Assembly (NCBI RefSeq): GCF_000144645.1
Contig: NC_014377.1
Span: 930,001 to 994,000 of the forward strand
Source: Thermosediminibacter oceani DSM 16646
Lineage (GTDB): Bacteria > Bacillota > Thermosediminibacteria > Thermosediminibacterales > Thermosediminibacteraceae
DNA: 64,000 nt
Direction: 5' to 3'
Shown here: positions 1 to 8,336 of the stretch, piece after piece
How positions within the stretch are numbered: the stretch's first letter is position 1
Layout of the letters: each line of letters begins with the position of its first letter
Notes under the pieces: generated by a model
What the model was told of the DNA's origin: nothing
Databases searched by the model: none
Seen by the model: only the letters and a program-made list of their open reading frames with translations
Translations under genes and position numbers: made by a program

Positions 1-1
1 A

Positions 2-1099
2 AACCCGTATGCGGCCGTTTTAGCCCACAATCTTTCAATGATAGCACCGGAAGGCCTGAAACACAGCTTCTTCTGTAACAGCGGTACTGAAGCGGTGGAA
101 GGAGCGTTAAAAACAGCCAGGGCTGCCACAGGAAAACAAAAAATAATATCCTGCGATGGGTCGTTTCACGGAAAGACTTTCGGCGCTCTATCAGCTACCG
201 GCAGGGACAAATACAAGGGTCCGTTCTTGCCGCTGGTTCCGGGTTTTGAGAGGGTACCTTACGGAGACCTGGAGGCTCTCGAGGCAAAATTGAAGGAAGG
301 TAATGTTGCTGCCTTCATCGTGGAGCCGATCCAGGGAGAAGGTGGAATAGTAATACCGCCGAAAGGTTTTCTGAAAGGCGCCCGGGAACTATGTGATAGG
401 TACGGGGCACTATTGATAGTGGACGAAATTCAGACGGGGTTCGGCAGGACCGGCAGGATGTTTGCCTGTGAAGAGGAGGGTGTAAGGCCCGATATAATGT
501 GCGTGGCCAAATCCTTAGGAGGCGGTGTAATGCCCATAGGTGCCTTCATCACAACCGAAGAAGTATGGAACAAGGCCTATTCTGGGATGGATAAATGCCT
601 GCTGCATACCTCGACTTTCGGCGGAAATACTTTTGCCTGCGCCGCAGGCATTGCAGCAATAAACGCCATTGTAGAGAAAAAACTGACCGAGAGGGCCGCT
701 GAACTGGGCAATTACTTCCTTTCCAGGCTGAAAAATCTACAGGAGAAGTTCGGAATTATTAAAGAGGTCCGGGGAAGGGGCCTGATGATAGGCATCGAAT
801 TTGAGCCGCCGGTAAAAGGGTTTATGAGCAAAATAACCGGAGGGATTATCAACAAATTATACGAAGAATTCACCGGGGCGCTTGTGGCCGGTGAGCTGCT
901 GAACAAACACCGGGTGATCACCGCTTACACCCTCAACAACCCGAACGTTATAAGGTTGGAGCCGCCTCTGGTTGTTTCAAAAGAGGATATCGATGAGGTG
1001 TTAAGCGCTCTCGAAGACATATTCAGCCGTTACAGAGGATTTATGGGAATAACTTTGAATGCGGTGAAAACCGCCGCCAGTTCATTGCTGTCAAGGTAA
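2..1099 (+). CDS. Class-III PLP aminotransferase, acetylornithine/putrescine type (5' truncated)
   Basis: The reading frame is open from the left edge, so the N-terminus lies outside the window. The protein is a fold-type I, class-III aminotransferase: it has the SGTEAVEGALK cofactor-binding stretch, the VDEIQTGFGRTG aspartate motif and the lysine of AKSLGGG that forms the PLP Schiff base. The tail (TLNNPNVIRLEPPLVVSKEDID) resembles putrescine and acetylornithine aminotransferases of Clostridia. The exact amine substrate cannot be told from sequence alone. A strong terminator follows, so it is the last gene of its operon. Confidence 0.85.
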   Translation, partial: NPYAAVLAHNLSMIAPEGLKHSFFCNSGTEAVEGALKTARAATGKQKIISCDGSFHGKTFGALSATGRDKYKGPFLPLVPGFERVPYGDLEALEAKLKEGNVAAFIVEPIQGEGGIVIPPKGFLKGARELCDRYGALLIVDEIQTGFGRTGRMFACEEEGVRPDIMCVAKSLGGGVMPIGAFITTEEVWNKAYSGMDKCLLHTSTFGGNTFACAAGIAAINAIVEKKLTERAAELGNYFLSRLKNLQEKFGIIKEVRGRGLMIGIEFEPPVKGFMSKITGGIINKLYEEFTGALVAGELLNKHRVITAYTLNNPNVIRLEPPLVVSKEDIDEVLSALEDIFSRYRGFMGITLNAVKTAASSLLSR

Positions 1100-1120
1100 A
1101 ACCTAATGATTCATAAAAAT

Positions 1121-1158
1121 AAGGTAAGCACCAGACGTGCTTACCTTTTGTTTTTTTA
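1121..1158 (+). terminator. Rho-independent terminator after the aminotransferase
   Basis: An 11-bp perfect stem (AAGGTAAGCAC with GTGCTTACCTT, 5-nt loop) is followed by a T-rich run. It closes the aminotransferase transcript. Confidence 0.9.
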
Positions 1159-1275
1159 CTTTTAGGGCTATAGTACGGATGACGTAAATAAACCTTTAAA
1201 TAATAATAGGGTTAACATTGAGCGAGATTGTAGTAACTAAAAAATCCCTGATAGATGCACAACTTGGTAAGTATG

Positions 1276-1318
1276 AAAAAAGAGGATATATGCTCTTATA
1301 TTGAACATAATATCCTCC
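1276..1318 (-). terminator. Terminator for the minus-strand tRNA-Pro
   Basis: Read on the minus strand, GAGGATAT and ATATCCTC pair across a 20-nt loop and are followed by six T residues. It lies about 50 bp past the tRNA 3' end. A 28-codon plus-strand frame across it has no support. Nothing else is visible between 1159 and 1275. Confidence 0.6.
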
Positions 1319-1367
1319 GATCATTATGTATGTATATCCAAAATCCTTTTTTCTAAAAAAATAAAAA

Positions 1368-1444
1368 TGGTCGGGACGGCGGGACTTGAACCCACGGCCT
1401 TTCGGACCCGAACCGAACGCGCTACCAAACTGCGCTACGTCCCG
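1368..1444 (-). tRNA. tRNA-Pro(CGG)
   Basis: The minus strand folds into a complete cloverleaf: 7-bp acceptor stem (CGGGACG with CGTCCCG), GCGC D-stem, TTCGG anticodon stem with loop TTCGGGT, and a GTGGG T-stem with TTCAAGT loop. The anticodon is CGG, reading CCG (Pro). The CCA end is encoded (TGG on the plus strand at 1368-1370). It stands alone, convergent with the aminotransferase and divergent from yfmF. Confidence 0.95.
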
Positions 1445-1453
1445 ACGACAAAT

Positions 1454-1482
1454 ATTATACTACAAACCGAGATTTTTTTCAA
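1454..1482 (-). promoter_or_regulatory. SigA-type promoter of tRNA-Pro(CGG)
   Basis: On the minus strand TTGAAA (1482-1477) is separated by 17 bp from a perfect TATAAT (1459-1454). Transcription would start a few bases before the tRNA 5' end at 1444. Confidence 0.8.
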
Positions 1483-1620
1483 ACATTTTTTTTCGAAATC
1501 ACTAACTTGCAAAATTACAGCATAAACTAAAAGTAGCGCACTATTTAAATGTTCGGGAGGAATTTTTCAACAAAAAGAGAAAATAAAATGATGCGAAGCT
1601 ATATAGAGGAGGTAGGCAGT

Positions 1621-2889
1621 TTGAATAATCTTTTTACCCGTAAAACATTAGATAACGGGATCAACCTCTATACCTGTTCCACCGACAAATTTAAAACGAT
1701 TACGATCTGTGCCTTCATTCATCAGAGTCTGGAAAAAGTTACAGCTACTAAGACGGCCCTTTTGCCCTTTGTCCTGAAGCGAGGTAGCCACGATTTTCCG
1801 AGTTCGAGGGTCATCAACCGTTACCTGGAAGAGCTCTACGGTGCAGATTTTGGTGGCGATATCTTAAAAAAAGGCGAAAGGCAGATAATTCAGTTTTTTA
1901 TAGAGATGGTAAATCCCATGCACGTGGGTGCGGAGGATAGAATTCTGGATGAGGGTTTGAAACTCTTCAAAGACGTCCTCCTGAATCCGGCAACGGAAGG
2001 TTCCGGTTTCAAAAAAGTCTATGTCGAACAGGAAAAGGATGTGCTTAAGAGGAATATCGAGTCCCTTTTTAACGATAAATTTAGTTACGCCATAGAGCGC
2101 TGCTTTCAGGAAATGTGCAAGGATGAGCCCTTCAGCATTTATAAATACGGAAGCATCTCTGATTTGCAGGAAATAAATAGCGAAAACCTGTACGGATATT
2201 ATAAAACGGTAATGAGTAGCAGCCCGATAGATATTTTCGTGTTGGGCGAAGTGGATGAAGAGCAAATTTATGAAAAGTTCAACCGCATCTTTTCTTTTGA
2301 GCGGCAGGAGAAAAAGATTCCTAAAACTATCGTAAAAAAGAATGTTGATCGGGAAAAATTTGTGGAAGAAAAACAGGACGTAAACCAGGGAAAGCTTTCC
2401 ATAGGCTTCAGGACGGGCACCTGTTACGGTGATGAAGATTTTTACGCTCTAATTATGTTTAACAGCATCCTGGGAGGAGGTCCCCATTCCAAACTGTTCC
2501 AGAATGTCAGGGAGAAGGAAAGTCTTGCGTATTACGCCTTTTCCCGCCTGGAAAAAACTAAGGGTTTGATGCTGGTAAGCTGCGGTATAGATTTTGATAA
2601 CCTGGAAAAAACGATAGATATAATAAAAAAGCAGATAAAGGATATAAAGGAAGGGCAGATTTCCGATTACGAATTCGAAAGCTCCAGGAGATCCCTGATC
2701 AATTCTTACCGTGAAGCCGCCGACAGCCCGCCCATGATTATTAGCCTCTACCTCGACGGTATAATAAACGGCGTCGAAGAGTCCATAGAAGAAATTATTG
2801 CTAAAATCCAGCGCGTAACGAAAGAAGACGTGGTGAGGGTAGCCGGGAAGGTAACGCTGGATACCATATACTTTCTTAACAAAAAATAA
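1621..2889 (+). CDS. yfmF: M16-family peptidase-like protein YfmF (inactive partner)
   Basis: This is an insulinase/M16-fold protein without the HxxEH zinc motif, as in the inactive half of M16 pairs; YfmF/YfmH pairs are linked in Firmicutes to EF-P 5-aminopentanol modification. The frame is open from ATG 1549, but I choose TTG 1621: AGAGGAGGT lies 8 bp before it and the resulting 422 residues match the family. The C-terminal M16 domain contains the GGGPHSKLFQNVREKESLAY stretch. The gene is followed 17 bp later by its catalytic partner yfmH. Confidence 0.85.
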   Translation: MNNLFTRKTLDNGINLYTCSTDKFKTITICAFIHQSLEKVTATKTALLPFVLKRGSHDFPSSRVINRYLEELYGADFGGDILKKGERQIIQFFIEMVNPMHVGAEDRILDEGLKLFKDVLLNPATEGSGFKKVYVEQEKDVLKRNIESLFNDKFSYAIERCFQEMCKDEPFSIYKYGSISDLQEINSENLYGYYKTVMSSSPIDIFVLGEVDEEQIYEKFNRIFSFERQEKKIPKTIVKKNVDREKFVEEKQDVNQGKLSIGFRTGTCYGDEDFYALIMFNSILGGGPHSKLFQNVREKESLAYYAFSRLEKTKGLMLVSCGIDFDNLEKTIDIIKKQIKDIKEGQISDYEFESSRRSLINSYREAADSPPMIISLYLDGIINGVEESIEEIIAKIQRVTKEDVVRVAGKVTLDTIYFLNKK

Positions 2890-2906
2890 TCGGAAGGTGA
2901 ATGCAG

Positions 2907-4178
2907 ATGGATTTAATCGGTGAAACTTTATTCTACCGGCAGTTCGACAACGGTCTCAAGGCATACGTGCTGCCCAAAAAAAATTACAACAAAGTATACG
3001 CCGTCTATTCAACCCGGTACGGGTCCATAGACAGCGAGTTCGTTGTGCCGGGCACGGGGGAGCGACTGAAAGTCCCGGAAGGTATAGCCCATTTCCTTGA
3101 ACATAAAATGTTCGAAATGTCTTACGGCAACGTGTTCGATAAATTTGCTGAACTTGGAACTTCATCTAACGCGTATACCAACTACACCAATACGACTTAC
3201 CTTTTTTCCACTACGACTGCTTTCGAAGAGAGCCTGCGGCTGTTACTGGAGTTTGTAGAGACCCCCTATTTTACCGAGGATAGCGTAGAAAAGGAAAAAG
3301 GCATTATCACCCAGGAGCTCAGGATGTACGAGGATGACCCCGAATGGCAGGTTCTCCTCAACCTACTAAAAGCTCTTTATCACCGCCATCCTGTGAGGGA
3401 GGATATAGGCGGGACCGTAGAATCGATTCAAAAAATCGACGTCGATACTCTGTACAAGTGCTACAACACCTTTTATCACCCCAGTAACATGGTGCTTTTC
3501 GTTACCGGAGCCGTAGAGCCCGAAAAAGTTTTCGATCTCATAATGGAACATGAAAAGAATAAAGAACTGGCTCCTCAGGATGAAATCATGAGGATTTATC
3601 CGGAAGAGCCGGACACTATATACAAGCACCAGGTCGAAACAAAGCTTTCCGTAAGCCAGCCTATCTTCCTCATGGGTTTTAAAGATACGGAAGTGGGTTA
3701 CGACGGGGAAGAGCTTTTGAAAAAAGAAATCACTACAAGCCTTTTGCTCGAGGTCCTTTTTGGTAGGAGCTCGGTTGTCTACGAGAGACTTTATGAGGAG
3801 GGCCTGATTGACGACCGCTTCAGTTTCAGTTACGAAGGTCAAAAGGATTACGGTTTTTGTACAATCGGGGGAGAGACTAAAGATCCGGTGAAGCTCCGGG
3901 ATGAGCTCGTAAAAAGCATCAGCGAGGTAAAGGAGAAAGGCTTGAGCAGAGAGGATTTTGAGAGGGTTAAAAAGAAGTACCTGGGAGACTTTATTCAGGG
4001 ATTTAATTCCCTTGAGTTCATAGCCAATTCTTTTGTATCCTATTACCACAGGAATATAAACATATTCGATTATCCCAGATTTTTGAAACAGGTTACCTTT
4101 GAAGAGGCTAGCCGGAGGCTATATAGCTTTTTCGATTTTAACAGAATGGCTGTTTCGACAGTTTATCCAAAAAATTGA
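2907..4178 (+). CDS. yfmH: M16-family zinc peptidase YfmH
   Basis: The catalytic M16 partner of YfmF carries the inverted zinc motif HFLEH at about residues 62-66 and a downstream glutamate in the EKGIITQELRMYEDDP region. Length (423 aa) is typical. ATG 2901 is also in frame but too close to the GGAAGGTG ribosome site, so ATG 2907 is preferred. The pair probably acts as a heterodimer in the cytoplasm; its substrate is not evident from sequence. A terminator follows directly. Confidence 0.88.
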   Translation: MDLIGETLFYRQFDNGLKAYVLPKKNYNKVYAVYSTRYGSIDSEFVVPGTGERLKVPEGIAHFLEHKMFEMSYGNVFDKFAELGTSSNAYTNYTNTTYLFSTTTAFEESLRLLLEFVETPYFTEDSVEKEKGIITQELRMYEDDPEWQVLLNLLKALYHRHPVREDIGGTVESIQKIDVDTLYKCYNTFYHPSNMVLFVTGAVEPEKVFDLIMEHEKNKELAPQDEIMRIYPEEPDTIYKHQVETKLSVSQPIFLMGFKDTEVGYDGEELLKKEITTSLLLEVLFGRSSVVYERLYEEGLIDDRFSFSYEGQKDYGFCTIGGETKDPVKLRDELVKSISEVKEKGLSREDFERVKKKYLGDFIQGFNSLEFIANSFVSYYHRNINIFDYPRFLKQVTFEEASRRLYSFFDFNRMAVSTVYPKN

Positions 4179-4201
4179 ATAAAAAATAGCACTTTTTGAC
4201 G

Positions 4202-4234
4202 AAAAAGGTAGGGCAAAAGGCCCACCTTTTTTTG
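4202..4234 (+). terminator. Terminator after yfmH
   Basis: A stem formed by AAAAGGT-A-GGGC and GCCC-ACCTTTT with one bulged A runs into TTTTTTT, separating the yfmFH operon from the dcw cluster. Confidence 0.85.
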
Positions 4235-4285
4235 TTAATTTTTTGGGGGTGAGGAAGGATTTTAGTTGTCCTCCGTAGAATAGTA

Positions 4286-4312
4286 AAAGTGGTATAAAGT
4301 GGAGGGAAGTGG
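4286..4312 (+). promoter_or_regulatory. MraZ operator: three AAAGTGG boxes at 10-bp period
   Basis: AAAGTGG occurs at 4286-4292 and 4296-4302, and GAAGTGG at 4306-4312, each exactly 10 bp apart, about 30 bp before the mraZ start. Direct repeats with this core and period are the known target of the MraZ ring in other bacteria, so autoregulation of the whole cluster is likely. A TAGAAT at 4276-4281 could be the -10 element of the promoter; no convincing -35 was found. Confidence 0.8.
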
Positions 4313-4343
4313 AGGAAAAGCCCCCGAAGGGGAGTGCATAAAA

Positions 4344-4775
4344 ATGTTCATGGGTCAGTTCCAGCATTCGCTGGACGCGAAGGGAAGACTGATCATTCCT
4401 TCAAAGTTCAGGGAACTCCTGGGGGACAGTTTCATTCTCACCAAGGGTTTAGATCGCTGTTTGTTTGTTTACCCTAAAGATGAGTGGTGTTTGCTGGAGC
4501 AGAAATTAAAAACACTCCCGCTTACTAAAAAGGACGCAAGGGCTTTCATCAGGTTTTTCTTTTCGGGGGCTGTAGAAGTCGAGATAGACAAACAGGGAAG
4601 AATTTTGATCCCACCGATGCTTAGAGAATACGCAGGCATAGAAAAAGACGTGGTAATAATAGGGGTTTCAAATAGAGCCGAAATCTGGAGTCAGAAAGAA
4701 TGGGAAGCTTACTGCAAAGAAGCCGAAAGTTCTTACGAAGAAATAGCCGAAAACATGGTGGATTTAGGGATATAG
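4344..4775 (+). CDS. mraZ: Transcriptional regulator MraZ
   Basis: MraZ is a ring-forming DNA-binding protein that represses the division and cell-wall cluster it heads. Two AbrB-like half domains are visible, each with its D-K/A-x-G-R core: DAKGRLIIP (11-19) and DKQGRILIP (82-90). The start ATG 4344 follows GGGGAG with good spacing and gives 143 aa, the usual size; the frame is open further upstream only through the operator DNA. Three MraZ boxes lie immediately upstream. Confidence 0.95.
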   Translation: MFMGQFQHSLDAKGRLIIPSKFRELLGDSFILTKGLDRCLFVYPKDEWCLLEQKLKTLPLTKKDARAFIRFFFSGAVEVEIDKQGRILIPPMLREYAGIEKDVVIIGVSNRAEIWSQKEWEAYCKEAESSYEEIAENMVDLGI

Positions 4776-4785
4776 GTGATGCAGG

Positions 4786-5727
4786 ATGGAGTTCTATCAT
4801 AAGCCAGTGTTGCTCGAAGAGACTATAAACTTACTCGATCCAAAACCCGGCGGTGTTTACGTCGATGCCACCCTCGGAGGTGGAGGTCATTTTTCTGAAA
4901 TCCTGAAAAGGGTGGGCGAAAACGGCACCGTCATAGGAATAGATAGGGATGAAGATGCGGTAGTAAACGCACGAGAGAGGTTCTCCCAATCTCCGGCTGC
5001 AACCATAGTCCACGATAATTTTAAAAATATAAAGCGCATAGTCTACAGCTTGGGTTTGGAAGGTGTGGACGGGGTAATATTCGACCTGGGTGTATCCTCA
5101 TATCAGCTCGATGAGGAATCCCGGGGATTTTCGTATATAAAGGACGCTCCTCTTGACATGAGGATGGACAGGAACCAGGACCTTACTGCAAAAGATGTGG
5201 TAAATAAAATGACTAAATCGGAGCTTGCGAAAATAATCAAGGAATACGGAGAAGAGAGGTGGGCTGATAGAATAGCGGAATTTATATGCGAAAAAAGGAA
5301 GAAAAAGCCCATTGAAACCACCGGTGAACTTGTTGAAATAATAAAGGCCGCCATTCCCGCAAGAGCCCGCAGAGGAGGCCCTCATCCCGCAAAGAGAACG
5401 TTTCAGGCATTGAGGATTTACGTGAATGGTGAACTAGAGATACTTTCCGCCAGCCTGAAGGATGCTGTAGACATTTTGAATCCCGGAGGCAGGATATGCG
5501 TTATTACCTTCCATTCGCTGGAAGACAGGATCGTAAAACATACCTTCAGAGAACTGGCAAAGGGCTGTACATGCCCTAAAGATAGCCCCCTGTGCACGTG
5601 CAAGAGCGAAAGGGCTCTGAAGATACTCACACCTAAACCCGTATGTCCCACACAGGATGAAATCGATGCCAATCCCCGAGCCCGGAGCGCTAAATTGAGA
5701 GCCTGCGAGAAGCTGAGTTCTAAATAA
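4786..5727 (+). CDS. rsmH: 16S rRNA (cytosine-1402-N4)-methyltransferase RsmH
   Basis: RsmH (MraW) is an SAM-dependent enzyme that methylates N4 of C1402 in the 16S rRNA decoding centre. The N-terminal HKPVLLEE and the SAM loop DATLGGGGH (27-35) are diagnostic, as is the C-terminal [13 protein letters not shown]. It begins 10 bp after mraZ, its standard position in the dcw cluster, and is 313 aa, the normal length. Confidence 0.96.
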   Translation: MEFYHKPVLLEETINLLDPKPGGVYVDATLGGGGHFSEILKRVGENGTVIGIDRDEDAVVNARERFSQSPAATIVHDNFKNIKRIVYSLGLEGVDGVIFDLGVSSYQLDEESRGFSYIKDAPLDMRMDRNQDLTAKDVVNKMTKSELAKIIKEYGEERWADRIAEFICEKRKKKPIETTGELVEIIKAAIPARARRGGPHPAKRTFQALRIYVNGELEILSASLKDAVDILNPGGRICVITFHSLEDRIVKHTFRELAKGCTCPKDSPLCTCKSERALKILTPKPVCPTQDEIDANPRARSAKLRACEKLSSK

Positions 5728-5744
5728 AAAGGAGAGTGAATAAA

Positions 5745-6104
5745 GTGGTAGTAGCTCCTAAAACCGCCTTTCAAAGGGTGAACGAGCAGTACCTACCGAG
5801 ACCTTCCTTACGCACCAGAACGGGGACGAAGGCACAACCCAGGAAAAAAGGCCGCTACATTCTGAACGTATTAATAGTGACATTTGCGGTTATTGTGCTG
5901 CTTTCCCGGTTTGCCTTTATAATTGAAAGTCAATACAGGGTTGAAAAGTTGAAGGCGGAGGTAACAAAAATCGCCGGGGAAAACGAGAGATTAAAGGTCA
6001 AGGTCGCCAACCTGAAGTCGACGGAAAGAATAGAAAGGATAGCCAAGGTTGATTTAAAAATGCAGGAACCCGGCGAGGATCAAGTGATATATCTAGATAA
6101 ATAA
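5745..6104 (+). CDS. ftsL: Cell division protein FtsL-like
   Basis: A small bitopic division protein: a basic N-terminal cytoplasmic tail, one membrane segment (LNVLIVTFAVIVLLSRFAFI) and an extracytoplasmic coiled coil rich in E, K and L, as in FtsL, which pairs with FtsB/DivIC and FtsQ. GTG 5745 fits the GGAG at 5731-5734 better than the GTG at 5736. Position between rsmH and the class B PBP supports the assignment. FtsL proteins diverge strongly, so the call rests on context and topology. Confidence 0.8.
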   Translation: MVVAPKTAFQRVNEQYLPRPSLRTRTGTKAQPRKKGRYILNVLIVTFAVIVLLSRFAFIIESQYRVEKLKAEVTKIAGENERLKVKVANLKSTERIERIAKVDLKMQEPGEDQVIYLDK

Positions 6105-6130
6105 GCAGAATTTTTTCAGGGGGATTTTGC

Positions 6131-8215
6131 ATGACCTACAACGGGTCACTAATAAAGAGAAGACTTGTATTTCTGCTGTTGCTGTGCCTAGTATTAAACA
6201 TCGCACTTATAGGAAGGGTCTTCTGGATTCAGTTTGTCCGCGGTGATGAGTTGAGGCAGAAAGCCAGAGAACAATGGACAAGGGATGCGCCGGTAGAACC
6301 GAAAAGGGGTACGATATACGACAGAAACATGAATCCTCTCGCCATAAGCGCCAGCGTAAACTCCGTGATGGCAAGTCCCCCGGATATTAAGGATATCGAA
6401 AAAACCGCCTCGCTTCTATCTCCGGTCTTGAATATAGACAAAGACGCGCTGGTAAAAACCCTTGAAGATGCCAAAGCGAAAAAAAGGGGTTCTATATTTA
6501 TCAAAAGAAAAATCACGGATGAAGAAGCCGAGGCTGTGAGGAAGCTGAACTTAAAGGGCATTTATTTTACTGAGGAGAGCAAAAGATTTTACCCCGAAAA
6601 AAATCTAGCGTCACACGTGTTGGGCTTTACCGGGATAGACAGTCAGGGGCTGGATGGAATTGAACTGGTATACGACAAATACCTCAGGGGTATCCCGGGT
6701 AGGATCATTTCCGAAAAGGATGCGTTGAGTCGGGAACTCCCCTTCGGATTGGAGAAGTATATACCCCCGGAGGAAGGTCTAAACCTGGTACTCACAATTG
6801 ACAAAGTAATCCAACACATTGCCGAAAGAGAACTTGAAAAAGCCCTTGCAGAACATAACGCAAAAAAGGGCACCATCATAATAATGGACCCGAAAACCGG
6901 GGAAATTCTTGCCATGGCCAATAAGCCCGATTACGATCCTAACGATTATAAAAACTATCCTTCCTCCCTATGGAGGAATTCCGCAGTGTCCGATGTTTAC
7001 GAGCCCGGTTCGACTTTTAAGATAATAACCGCGTCAGCAGGCTTAGAAGAAGGCGTGGTACGGCCCGGCGACAGTTTTTACGATCCGGGATACATAGTGG
7101 TTGCCGGTGTCAGGATAAAATGCTGGAGGTCGGGAGGACACGGAAGCCAGACTTTTGCCCAGGTGGTGCAAAATTCGTGCAACCCGGGTTTCGTGGAAGT
7201 GGGCTCAAGGTTGGGGAAGGAAAGATTTATAAAGTACATCAAAGGATTCGGTTTTGGTGAAACCACGGGTATAGACCTTCCAGGAGAGGCAAAGGGTATT
7301 TTTAACCCGGCAAAAATCGGTCCCGTTGAACTCGCTACCGTCTCTTTCGGGCAGGGAATCTCCGTAACCCCTATTCAGTTAGTAACGGCTGTAGCTACTG
7401 TAGCCAACGACGGAAAGATGCCGCAACCTCATATTGCAAAAGCTCTTGTAGATAAAGACGGTAGGGTTGTCTACGAGTTCAAACCAAGGGTTGTGAGACA
7501 GGTTATATCGGAAGAGACTGCCGCGGAAATGAAAAAGCTCCTGGAAAGCGTTGTCGAAAACGGAACGGGCGGCAGAGCGAAAATTGAAGGTTACAGGGTG
7601 GCTGGGAAAACCGGCACGGCGGAAAAATACGCGGACGGGAAATACGTGGCATCCTTCGTAGGTTTCGCACCGGCCGATGACCCGAAGTTTGTAGCTCTGG
7701 TCGTCATAGACGAACCTTCCACCGGCATTTATTACGGTGGACAGATAGCAGCTCCGGTGTTCCAGAAGGTTATGGCCGACGTATTGAAATATAAAGGGAT
7801 AAAGCCACAGTTGCAGGAAGAGCAAAAGGAGACGGTTAAAGTTCCGGATGTCAGAAACCTTTACGTGGAGGATGCCCGAAGGATACTCGTCCAGAGCAAG
7901 TTGGCGGTAAGGATTGAAGGAGAAGGGTATGTGGTCTACGACCAGGTGCCGGCTCCCGGTTCTGAGATAAAACCAGGATCTACCGTTATACTAAAAGTTT
8001 CCGACTCCAGAACAGACAAAAACCCTGTTACCGTGCCCGATTTAACGGGGAGGACTATAAGGGAGGCCAGCGAAATATTAAACGCCGTCGGTCTAAAAAT
8101 TGATATAGACGGCAGCGGTTTCGCGGCACGCCAGAATCCTCCGCCTGGCGCTGAAGTGGATATCGGGACGGTTGTCAAAGTATTTTTTGAACCACCTTCT
8201 CAGAAGAAAGAATAA
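6131..8215 (+). CDS. spoVD: Class B penicillin-binding protein SpoVD/FtsI with two PASTA domains
   Basis: This septal transpeptidase cross-links peptidoglycan at the division or spore septum. An N-terminal membrane anchor (about 11-33) is followed by the PBP dimerisation domain and a transpeptidase domain with STFK (S294-K297), SCN (349-351) and KTGT (493-496). Two PASTA domains fill about 575-690, the feature that separates SpoVD-type from plain FtsI proteins. It is the only class B PBP in this cluster and so may serve both vegetative division and sporulation. It would act with the SEDS protein SpoVE encoded downstream. Confidence 0.92.
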   Translation: MTYNGSLIKRRLVFLLLLCLVLNIALIGRVFWIQFVRGDELRQKAREQWTRDAPVEPKRGTIYDRNMNPLAISASVNSVMASPPDIKDIEKTASLLSPVLNIDKDALVKTLEDAKAKKRGSIFIKRKITDEEAEAVRKLNLKGIYFTEESKRFYPEKNLASHVLGFTGIDSQGLDGIELVYDKYLRGIPGRIISEKDALSRELPFGLEKYIPPEEGLNLVLTIDKVIQHIAERELEKALAEHNAKKGTIIIMDPKTGEILAMANKPDYDPNDYKNYPSSLWRNSAVSDVYEPGSTFKIITASAGLEEGVVRPGDSFYDPGYIVVAGVRIKCWRSGGHGSQTFAQVVQNSCNPGFVEVGSRLGKERFIKYIKGFGFGETTGIDLPGEAKGIFNPAKIGPVELATVSFGQGISVTPIQLVTAVATVANDGKMPQPHIAKALVDKDGRVVYEFKPRVVRQVISEETAAEMKKLLESVVENGTGGRAKIEGYRVAGKTGTAEKYADGKYVASFVGFAPADDPKFVALVVIDEPSTGIYYGGQIAAPVFQKVMADVLKYKGIKPQLQEEQKETVKVPDVRNLYVEDARRILVQSKLAVRIEGEGYVVYDQVPAPGSEIKPGSTVILKVSDSRTDKNPVTVPDLTGRTIREASEILNAVGLKIDIDGSGFAARQNPPPGAEVDIGTVVKVFFEPPSQKKE

Positions 8216-8249
8216 ATATAGCTCCTGAGGAGTACAATATTTATTCAGA

Positions 8250-8289
8250 AAAAAAGCGGCAGGTAGAGCCCAAAAAGGCTTTACCTGCC
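8250..8289 (-). terminator. Hairpin with U-tract only on the minus strand, between spoVD and murE
   Basis: GGCAGGTAGAGCC (8258-8270) pairs with GGCTTTACCTGCC (8277-8289) over 13 bp including one G-U. On the plus strand no T run follows, but on the minus strand the stem is followed by TTTTTTT. It therefore has the form of a terminator for antisense transcription, or a plus-strand RNA-stabilising stem. The 121-bp gap holds nothing else. Confidence 0.55.
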
Positions 8290-8336
8290 ATTAACGGGAT
8301 TTGCGGTGAAATTAAAATTAGGAAGGGAAATTATCA

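Noticed and set aside
1218-1304. 28-codon TTG-started frame before tRNA-Pro(CGG)
   Set aside because: It overlaps the minus-strand terminator of the tRNA, has no good ribosome site and matches no family I recognise.
1301-1525. 74-codon plus-strand frame
   Set aside because: It runs antisense across the whole tRNA-Pro and its promoter; the tRNA explains the DNA.
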